Source: Streptococcus sp. HF-1907 (GTDB lineage Bacteria; Bacillota; Bacilli; Lactobacillales; Streptococcaceae). From it: a DNA stretch of 64,000 bases. Position 1 is the first letter of the stretch, and each line of letters opens with the position of its first letter. The stretch covers positions 1-64,000 of the forward strand of contig NZ_JADNQT010000011.1 of NCBI RefSeq assembly GCF_015594605.1, in the 5' to 3' direction. The position numbers and the translations under genes are program-made. Shown one piece after another: positions 29,827-35,798 of the stretch. The notes beneath the pieces are model-generated. The model did not search any database. It was not told the origin of the DNA and saw only the letters and a list, made by a program, of their open reading frames with translations.

Positions 29827-30117
29827 ATGGGAAAATTTGAAAAAGATGCTCAACAGCTCCTTGATGCTATCGTCGTCATAAAAGCTCTCGTACCCCTACA
29901 AATGAGTCTTGCAGGCTTGCAGAGGTCTCTCGTAGGGCTGCAATTGTCTTTTGCAAGCCTGCAAAATGGCCTCGTAGGTCTACAAATGCTTTTTGCAAGT
30001 CTGCAAAGGGGTCTTGTAGCCCTACAAATAGGTTTTGTAGGTGTGAAAATTGGATTTGTAGCTCTACGAAGGGTCTGTGCAAGTCTGCAAAAGGTTATTG
30101 TAGGTCTACGACGGTAA
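29827..30117 (+). pseudogene. treP 5' remnant running into a repeat array
   Basis: The first 15 codons, MGKFEKDAQQLLDAI, match the N-terminus of trehalose PTS EIIBC (TreP). The position, divergent from treR with an AGGAATAGG ribosome site, agrees. After that the frame reads only heptads such as SLVGLQL, SFASLQN and GLVGLQM made by a 21-bp DNA repeat, ending at 30117. The EIIB cysteine region (GGKENI..CMTRMRF type) and all of EIIC are missing, and no treA follows. A real 96-aa heptad protein cannot be excluded, but the repeat continues in phase past the stop. Confidence 0.72.
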
Positions 30118-30154
30118 TTTTCATACTTGCAAAAGCTTACCGTAGGGCTACGGA
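29887..30154. repeat. 21-bp palindromic tandem repeat array, about 13 units
   Basis: Units start at 29887 and every 21 bp to 30139. Each holds a 14-bp imperfect palindrome of the form TTGYANNNYTRCAA, for example TTTGCAAGCCTGCAAA, CTCGTAGGTCTACAAA and CTTGTAGCCCTACAAA. Versions with GCA..TGC and GTA..TAC cores tend to alternate. Both strands are open in one frame because of the palindromes. No unique spacers are present, so it is not CRISPR. Confidence 0.9.
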
Positions 30155-30261
30155 GTGATAAATCAGATTTCTAGAATTTCCAACAGGACATTCATGTCAT
30201 GTTATCTTTTGGGATAGTCTGTTATGATAGATGCCTAAAGATAAATAAGGAGTTTATTGAA

Positions 30262-31029
30262 ATGACGAAAACTGAAAAAACAATTTTATTAGCTTTGCCT
30301 ATTACACGACTTGGGAAATACGAACTTAGTCAGTTTATTGTAGATTTTTTATCAGACTATGATAAAAAGCAATTAGATTTTGAGACTGATACCATGCCAG
30401 AACAGCTGGTTACTAACATCCGTAAGGCTCATAAAGCTTTTTCAACAGCTTTGAATCAGGTTAAGGTGGAATCACAGACCAAGGCTATCAAGGAATTGGA
30501 TGATAGACGTGATGAAGATTGGAAAGGGTTCTATTACAGCTTACAAGCTAAACAGTATGCCCGTACAGAAGAAGAGCGAAAGGCTTATCAAACCCTCAAT
30601 CAGCTAGTAGCCCCTTATCGTGACATTGTCCGAAGCAATTACGAAGTTGCTAGCGCTAAGTACAAGCAATTACTAGAGTATTTGAAGGATGAAAAGTATT
30701 CAGTACAGTTAGAAACACTGGGATTAACAGACTATGTCAATCATTTAAAACAGAGTCAGGAAGCCTTTGAACGCTTCTATATCAATCACGCCAATACTAA
30801 GCTGGATATTATCAAATATGATGATGCCAAATTGAAAAAGGCTTTAGAGTCTGCCTACAAAGATCTGGCCGACTATTGTCAACTCATCGCGCGCTTGAAA
30901 GAGGATGCTGTCTATCAAGATATGATTGCCCTTCTCAATAATAGCCGTAAACCATTCTTAGAAATGATTAACCGTCGTGGCAAACGTGACCGTAGCAAAA
31001 AAGAAACAGTAGAAGCAAGTCAAGGCTAA
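30262..31029 (+). CDS. DUF6261-like coiled-coil protein
   Basis: A 255-aa soluble, highly charged, helix-rich protein (KTILLALPITRLGKYELSQFIVDFL ... RRGKRDRSKKE tail). It appears to belong to the DUF6261 family, whose function is unknown. No signal peptide or membrane segment is seen. The start at 30262 follows AATAAGGAG. It is preceded by a TATGAT-type -10 and stands alone between repeats. Confidence 0.72.
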   Translation: MTKTEKTILLALPITRLGKYELSQFIVDFLSDYDKKQLDFETDTMPEQLVTNIRKAHKAFSTALNQVKVESQTKAIKELDDRRDEDWKGFYYSLQAKQYARTEEERKAYQTLNQLVAPYRDIVRSNYEVASAKYKQLLEYLKDEKYSVQLETLGLTDYVNHLKQSQEAFERFYINHANTKLDIIKYDDAKLKKALESAYKDLADYCQLIARLKEDAVYQDMIALLNNSRKPFLEMINRRGKRDRSKKETVEASQG

Positions 31030-31090
31030 CAATCTGACTGGTCTAATAAAGGAAGAACCAGTCATCATCACTCTTTTGCAAATAATAAAA

Positions 31091-31123
31091 GGAAGTTGGA
31101 CATCTGATACCAGCTTCTTTTTG
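31091..31123 (+). terminator. DUF6261 gene terminator
   Basis: GGAAGTTGG/CCAGCTTC followed by TTTTT. Confidence 0.8.
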
Positions 31124-31284
31124 TTCTATCAAGCCTAGTAGTGACTGTCAAGTCGCATAAGCGGACGCATAAAAAGTCTTTGAAAGATTTTTCAAAAAAA
31201 GCTTGCGCAAAATATGACAATAGCATATAATAATGTTACAGAAAAGTTACAAATGTTACACAAATGACATTTAGAAGATAACTC

Positions 31285-32253
31285 ATGAAAACTACTACAA
31301 AATTGATGACAGTTACAATGCTTAGCTCACTTGTTTTACTTGGTGCTTGTGGTAAAAACCAAGAATCAGCTAAGGCTTCGTTTACAAACAGTAAAGATAA
31401 GACAGTACAAACCAGCAAAACAAGTGCTTCAAAAGCTAAGAAGGCCACTAAATCTTCTTCATCAACAAGCGCTAGCGATGCTTCTAAAGCTAAAAACACT
31501 AAGGCTACTAGCAATAGCTCAGCAACAACAACTAGCTCATCTGCTCAAGCCAAAACAGACACTAAAACTAAGCAGGCTAGTCAAGCAAAACAATCAGGTG
31601 TCGACTTGACTGCTCTTACAAATGGTGATTTTTCTTCTATTAAAGGAACATGGTCTAATGACAAAGGACAAACCTTTGCCATTGCTGCTGACGGTAGCTT
31701 TAGCAGTACATTTAGCTACACAGCCTTGCAATTTGTAGGAGCTGGTGACAACTATTATAGTGCTACAGCCTATAATCCAAATCAATTAACAGGTTCTTCT
31801 GTCTTTATCGTGACACCTGCTGGTAAAGCTAACATTCATACCGGTGCTGTCAATGACAAAGATACTATCGCCATCGGACAATCCGAAGAAGCAGATTATC
31901 ATCCATTTTATCGCACAACAACAGAGGTCATCCCTCAAACAACGCCTGATACTTCTGTTAAAGTGTCAAATGTTGCAAATGGTGACTTCTCATCAGTAGT
32001 AGGAACATGGTCAACATTGGATGGTGTATTTTTAACTATCGGGGCAGACGGTAGCTTTGCATATAATGGGGATACAGACCAAGATATTGCTCTCTCTTCT
32101 CAATACACCACAGAAGATGGTGCCGTTTATGCGGTTGAATACCGTAAATCAGGTCAACCAATTGCTTCACCAATGGGACTTTTCATTTATAAAGATAAAA
32201 TTTACATTACAGGCCAATTAGTTGGTAGTGAACAAACATTTTACCGTCAATAA
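31285..32253 (+). CDS. DUF6287 lipoprotein, two-domain
   Basis: 322 aa. The lipoprotein signal has lipobox LLGAC (Cys22 or so), then a long Ser/Thr/Lys linker. Two copies of a DUF6287-like domain follow, each opening with NGDFSSIKGTW or NGDFSSVVGTW and an AADGSF/GADGSF strand. It is anchored to the outer face of the membrane and its role is unknown. The N-terminus is nearly identical in design to the lipoprotein at 34926-35552, so the two are paralogues. It lies just upstream of the LytTR regulator. The regulator's direct repeat is not convincing in its own promoter. Confidence 0.82.
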   Translation: MKTTTKLMTVTMLSSLVLLGACGKNQESAKASFTNSKDKTVQTSKTSASKAKKATKSSSSTSASDASKAKNTKATSNSSATTTSSSAQAKTDTKTKQASQAKQSGVDLTALTNGDFSSIKGTWSNDKGQTFAIAADGSFSSTFSYTALQFVGAGDNYYSATAYNPNQLTGSSVFIVTPAGKANIHTGAVNDKDTIAIGQSEEADYHPFYRTTTEVIPQTTPDTSVKVSNVANGDFSSVVGTWSTLDGVFLTIGADGSFAYNGDTDQDIALSSQYTTEDGAVYAVEYRKSGQPIASPMGLFIYKDKIYITGQLVGSEQTFYRQ

Positions 32254-32256
32254 TCA

Positions 32257-32286
32257 AAAGCCTTGGTCGTTTTACCAAGGTTTTTG
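32257..32286 (+). terminator. Lipoprotein terminator
   Basis: CCTTGGT/ACCAAGG followed by TTTTT. It abuts the first regulator repeat. Confidence 0.85.
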
Positions 32287-32354
32287 ACTGTTTAGGATGT
32301 TTTGACGACCGTTCAAGATAAAGTGCCCTATTTGAGGGTGGTTTGTTTTATAAT
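32287..32354 (+). promoter_or_regulatory. LytTR-type operator and promoter of the response regulator gene
   Basis: Direct repeats ACTGTTTAGGAT (32287-32298) and ACCGTTCAAGAT (32308-32319) start 21 bp apart. The -10 TATAAT (32349-32354) follows after 29 bp. This geometry is that of ComE/BlpR-class regulators and implies autoregulation. Confidence 0.85.
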
Positions 32355-32388
32355 ATGATATATTATAAAACAAAAAGAGGTCTTAGAT

Positions 32389-33156
32389 ATGATTACTATT
32401 AATGTTTTAGAGGATGATTTACTTCAACAATCACGTATTGAGAAAATTTTGCGTCGTGTGCTTAGTGAGCAACAAATCGATTATCGTAGTTTGGGAATTT
32501 TTGGTCGGTCAGACCAACTGATTGATGCTGCGACGGAGCGTGGCTATCACCAAGTCTTCTTCCTTGATATTGAGATTAAAGGAGAAGAGAAAAAAGGTCT
32601 TGAGGTAGCGCAAGCTATTCGCAAAAAAGACCCAAATGCAAGCATTATCTTTGTCTCAACGCACTCAGAGTTTCTTCCAGTAACGTTCCGTTATAAGGTG
32701 GCTGCGCTGGACTTTATTGACAAAACTATCGGCGATGAGGAGTTTGCGGTAAGGATTGCGGAAGTTCTAGAAGCCGTCCAAGAACGTCAGGAAAATACTG
32801 TCGCAGAAGATTCCTTCGTCTTTGAGACCAAACAATCTGTGATTCAAGTGCCTTATAAGAGTATTTACTTTATCGAGACATCACCCGTCCCTCACAAATT
32901 AGTCTTGCATACCCGCCACGAACGCATTGAGTTCTACGGCAAGCTATCCGATGTCCTAAAAGCTGACGAGCGCCTATACAAGTGCCATAAATCTTTTGCT
33001 ATCAATGTCGATAATGTCGTTCGAGTTGATAAAAAGACCCAACAAGTTTTTTTTGAAAACGAAGCTACTTGCACAGTGTCACGTTTGAAGCAGAACGCGC
33101 TAATTGAGAAGATTAGGACGAGCGGCGCGGCTGGTGGGATGGAAGTGGTTGTATGA
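32389..33156 (+). CDS. LytTR-family response regulator (AgrA/ComE/BlpR type)
   Basis: 255 aa. The receiver domain (residues 1-125) has acidic residues EDD at 8-10, phosphoacceptor Asp60 in FFLDIEIKG and a STHSEF switch region. The LytTR DNA-binding domain (about 145-245) has SIYFIETSPVPHKLVLHTRHERIEFYGKL and CHKSFAINVDNV. It would be phosphorylated by the adjacent kinase and bind the paired repeats seen at four promoters here. The gene has its own promoter, separate from the kinase. Confidence 0.92.
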   Translation: MITINVLEDDLLQQSRIEKILRRVLSEQQIDYRSLGIFGRSDQLIDAATERGYHQVFFLDIEIKGEEKKGLEVAQAIRKKDPNASIIFVSTHSEFLPVTFRYKVAALDFIDKTIGDEEFAVRIAEVLEAVQERQENTVAEDSFVFETKQSVIQVPYKSIYFIETSPVPHKLVLHTRHERIEFYGKLSDVLKADERLYKCHKSFAINVDNVVRVDKKTQQVFFENEATCTVSRLKQNALIEKIRTSGAAGGMEVVV

Positions 33157-33277
33157 TGCCGATTTAAAAGTGTCATCCAGATTGTTGGATATGAAATCTA
33201 ACGATTTGGGTGTTTTTATATAATATTTTCAGTCAATAGTTTATAATTTCTCAATTATTTTTAATAGGCATTTGTAG

Positions 33278-33283
33278 TATAAT
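33278..33283 (+). promoter_or_regulatory. Histidine kinase promoter -10
   Basis: TATAAT about 33 bases before the kinase start. No paired regulator repeat is visible upstream. A short inverted repeat ATCCA...TGGAT (near 33174-33189) precedes it. Confidence 0.55.
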
Positions 33284-33316
33284 AGTGATATATTTTAGGA
33301 GATCAGGAGTAGTTAT

Positions 33317-34633
33317 ATGGGTATTATTCTTGAAAATGTGAATTTCTTTATCTTACTTATAGCCGATTTACTGATTTATCAGCATGTAATGGGTAAAAGG
33401 ATTGCTAAATATCATTTTTTAACATTTCCATTAGTGTTAAGGCTATTATTTTTAGTGTTACCGCCTGTTGCTTACTTTGCGACATTTTTGTTTCTACCCA
33501 TATATTCTGTGGTAAGGAACTGGGGGCAGTTAAATAAAAGTATGGCGCTGTTTTATGGCTTATTCCCCGTAATTATTGAGGATTTGTTTAGTAGATACTA
33601 TCAATTTTTTCTATTTCCTTTTCTAGGAATAGAGGAAACACATTTTACAATCCTAATTTTTTCAATTTGCGGTCGTATTTTAGGAGTGCTTACTTACTTT
33701 GCTTTAGTCAAATTGTTAAGGATTGATTTCCAAAGTTATCATATTGGTTTAAACCCGCAACGAGTTAAATTACCATTGGTTGTAATTGATATTGCAATGA
33801 TTATCTATTTTGTGATTTTACAAGTTTTTCTTCTAGGAGATAAGAGATATCCTATTTTTGTAACTTATCGTGGTTACTTGGTTACCTTATATGTTGTTTC
33901 GATTTTGGTTTTATTAAGCTATACGAATGCAAACCTAAATGATAAACTCAAGATGGAGCTTCTAGAACAAAAAGACAATCAATTAAAATCGTTAGAACAG
34001 TATAGTCAACAAATAGAAGATTTATATCAGGAAGTTAGAAGTTTCAGACATAATTATGTCAACGTTTTAACTAGTCTTAAGGTTGGTATTGACAAAAAAG
34101 ATATTGGAGCAATAGAAGAAGTTTATAGAAAGGTGTTAGGTGAGTCAGGGAGAAGTATTCAAGATAGTAAATTTGATTTTACAAGGCTATCTTTGATTAA
34201 GGACACTGCTATTAAAAGTATATTATCCGCTAAAATAATCGATGCGGAATCAAAAAATATTGATATTAGCATAGAAGTTACTTCAAGAATTGATAACTTT
34301 CCTATCAAGACGCTTGATCTGGTAGTCATATTATCCGTTTTATTAGATAACGCCATAGAGGCTTCGTTGTTTGCAAAACAACCCCAAATAATTATAGCGA
34401 TACTTGAAGAAAATAATCAAGTGCTTATTGTTATTGAAAATAGTACTTTAGATGAACAGGTTTCGATAACAAATCTTTACTAGAGAGGATTTTCAACGAA
34501 AGGTAAGGGAAGAGGAATTGGTTTGGATAATATTTCGAGTATTTTAAGAGACTATCCTAATGTTAACTTAAAAACTTCAAGTAAACATTATCGTTTTATA
34601 CAAGAATTATATTTAGAATTAGAAAATGACTAG
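33317..34633 (+). pseudogene. AgrC/ComD-like histidine kinase with in-frame amber stop
   Basis: The frame runs 438 codons but has TAG at 34481-34483 (codon 389). Residues 1-205 carry about six membrane helices. The dimerisation helix contains the phospho-acceptor EVRSFRHNYVNVLTSL (His245), typical of the peptide-pheromone HPK10 family, and LLDNAIEA (343-350) is the N-box. Beyond the stop the same frame continues with RGFSTKGKGRGIGLDNISSIL, the G-box part of the ATPase, to 34633. The truncated product of 388 aa lacks the ATP-lid glycines and should not autophosphorylate. Either it is a recent nonsense mutation, or suppression or a sequencing error restores it. Confidence 0.85.
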
Positions 34634-34657
34634 ATTATATCAGCTAGTCACTTTTTA
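34621..34657. terminator. Bidirectional terminator, kinase and mini-peptide gene
   Basis: AAAATGACTAG/CTAGTCACTTTTT on the plus strand. The same stem with TTTTC on the minus strand ends the 11-residue peptide transcript. Confidence 0.8.
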
Positions 34658-34658
34658 A

Positions 34659-34694
34659 TTATTTTCCAAATAATGCATCCCACCAACCAGGCAT
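34659..34694 (-). CDS. 11-residue peptide gene, candidate signalling peptide
   Basis: The minus strand reads MPGWWDALFGK then TAA. Upstream are AAAAGGGG (8 bases from the ATG), a perfect TATAAT (34731-34736), and the same paired regulator repeats as the other regulon members. A terminator follows 2 bases after the stop. The peptide is amphipathic with a Trp-Trp pair, has no leader and has no double-glycine motif. Double Trp pairs are known in streptococcal XIP-type pheromones, but this is not a ComS sequence I recognise. It could be the ligand of the adjacent kinase, a leaderless bacteriocin-like peptide or an intracellular signal. No exporter is adjacent. Confidence 0.62.
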   Translation of the reverse strand: MPGWWDALFGK

Positions 34695-34730
34695 AATTAT
34701 CCCCTTTTCGTAAATATTGAAATTAGTGTT

Positions 34731-34797
34731 ATTATAGCAGAAAAATAAATGAAAATTTAATTTTGTCTTGAAATGTGCTTGAAACATCCTGAAATGT
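34731..34797 (-). promoter_or_regulatory. LytTR-type operator and promoter of the 11-residue peptide gene
   Basis: On the minus strand, ACATTTCAGGAT (34786-34797) and ACATTTCAAGAC (34765-34776) start 21 bp apart. TATAAT (34731-34736) follows after 28 bp. The arrangement mirrors the plus-strand operator of the downstream lipoprotein. Confidence 0.82.
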
Positions 34798-34816
34798 AGG
34801 TCAATCGCTATTACTA

Positions 34817-34883
34817 ACATTTCAGGATGTTTTGACGACCGTTTAGGATAAAGTGAACTTTTTTCTCAAAAAAGGAATAAGAT
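34817..34883 (+). promoter_or_regulatory. LytTR-type operator and promoter of lipoprotein 2
   Basis: ACATTTCAGGAT (34817-34828) and ACCGTTTAGGAT (34838-34849) start 21 bp apart. A weak -10 TAAGAT (34878-34883) follows after 28 bp. With the divergent operator it forms a 16-bp perfect inverted repeat, AAACATCCTGAAATGT/ACATTTCAGGATGTTT. Confidence 0.82.
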
Positions 34884-34925
34884 AGTGTCCGTAAACAAAC
34901 TAAATCAATTACGAGGAAATTTAAA

Positions 34926-35552
34926 ATGAAAAAATCAACATCAAAACTAATGGCAATTGCTATGCTAAGTTCACTTGTCTTATTGGGTGCTTGTGGTAAG
35001 CAGGAATCAGCTAAAGATTCATTTTCTAATAGCAAATCTAAAACGGTTCAGACCAGCAAATCATCTAGCTCATCAAAAGTTAAAGCTAAAAAAACGACTA
35101 AGTCTAGTTCTTCTCAAGTATCATCAAGTTCTAGTCAAGCAACTTCGTCAGAAACTTCAATTCCTTCATCAGCAGTTCAAACTGAACAAAGTCAAGCTAC
35201 GACAACCGCACAAGCAAGCCAAAACCAAGTAGCTGCTAGCCAATCAACGGTGGAACAACCAGATACTACATCAAATTCAGACTTAGCAAATGGTAATTTT
35301 ACTTCTATTGCAGGGACTTGGACAAACGATTTAGGTGCAACGGTTACTATTGGAGCTGACGGTAGCGTCAGTTATAGTAATCAAGGAAATTTGACTGCTA
35401 TCCAAGGTTCTGTTTCAAACGGTGGCTTTGCTGGAAGTTTGTATGACCCAAATAGTCCAGTCGGTTCAGTTCCAATCTGGGTTTCAGCGGATCAAGGAAC
35501 GATCACAATCGGCCAATCTACTTCAGAAACAGCTCATCCATTCCATCGTTAA
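34926..35552 (+). CDS. DUF6287 lipoprotein, one-domain paralogue
   Basis: 208 aa: lipobox LLGAC, a Ser/Lys/Gln-rich linker, and a single DUF6287-like domain beginning NGNFTSIAGTWTNDLGATVTIGADGSV and ending ETAHPFHR. It is a paralogue of the protein at 31285-32253, with closely similar signal and linker. Its promoter carries the paired LytTR repeats, so it is a predicted regulon member. It is surface-anchored and its function is unknown. Confidence 0.82.
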   Translation: MKKSTSKLMAIAMLSSLVLLGACGKQESAKDSFSNSKSKTVQTSKSSSSSKVKAKKTTKSSSSQVSSSSSQATSSETSIPSSAVQTEQSQATTTAQASQNQVAASQSTVEQPDTTSNSDLANGNFTSIAGTWTNDLGATVTIGADGSVSYSNQGNLTAIQGSVSNGGFAGSLYDPNSPVGSVPIWVSADQGTITIGQSTSETAHPFHR

Positions 35553-35565
35553 GCAATAATATCAC

Positions 35566-35594
35566 AAGGTTGGGACATAAGTACCCAGCCTTTT
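35566..35594 (+). terminator. Lipoprotein 2 terminator
   Basis: AAGGTTGGG/CCCAGCCTT followed by TT. Confidence 0.78.
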
Positions 35595-35619
35595 CATATA
35601 CTGTGATTTTTTAATCAAT

Positions 35620-35684
35620 AGTCGCAGTGGTTGAGTGTGACAATGCAATCGAAACCTTTGTCTGACCGATTTCTGCCACACTCT
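35620..35684. repeat. Streptococcal intergenic repeat, family B short copy
   Basis: It opens GTCGCAGTGGTTGAGTG and closes CTGACCGATTTCTGCCACACTC. This is a shortened version of the copy at 48024-48199. GAGTGTG/CACACTC closes it and is followed by TTTTT. Confidence 0.75.
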
Positions 35685-35690
35685 TTTTAT

Positions 35691-35762
35691 ACCGTTCAGG
35701 ATGTTTTGACGACATTTCAGAACAAAGTTGGTTTTTGTGGTTAAAAAGGTGTAAAATATAAT
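35691..35762 (+). promoter_or_regulatory. LytTR-type operator and promoter of the SH3 protein gene
   Basis: ACCGTTCAGGAT (35691-35702) and ACATTTCAGAAC (35712-35723) start 21 bp apart. TAAAAT (35752-35757) or TATAAT (35757-35762) lies 28-33 bp further on. Confidence 0.82.
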
Positions 35763-35798
35763 TATCAAAGATATTTAATGATTAAGAAGGTTAATGTG

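Noticed and set aside
29876..30082. Minus-strand ORF with LQ heptads
   Set aside because: It is open only because the palindromic 21-bp units read alike on both strands. There is no ribosome site.
29887..30154. CRISPR array
   Set aside because: The repeats follow one another with no unique spacers, the unit is 21 bp, and no cas gene is near.
31144..31176. LytTR operator for the first lipoprotein
   Set aside because: Two AC starts are 21 bp apart, but the remaining bases do not match and the -10 is about 50 bp away instead of 28-29.
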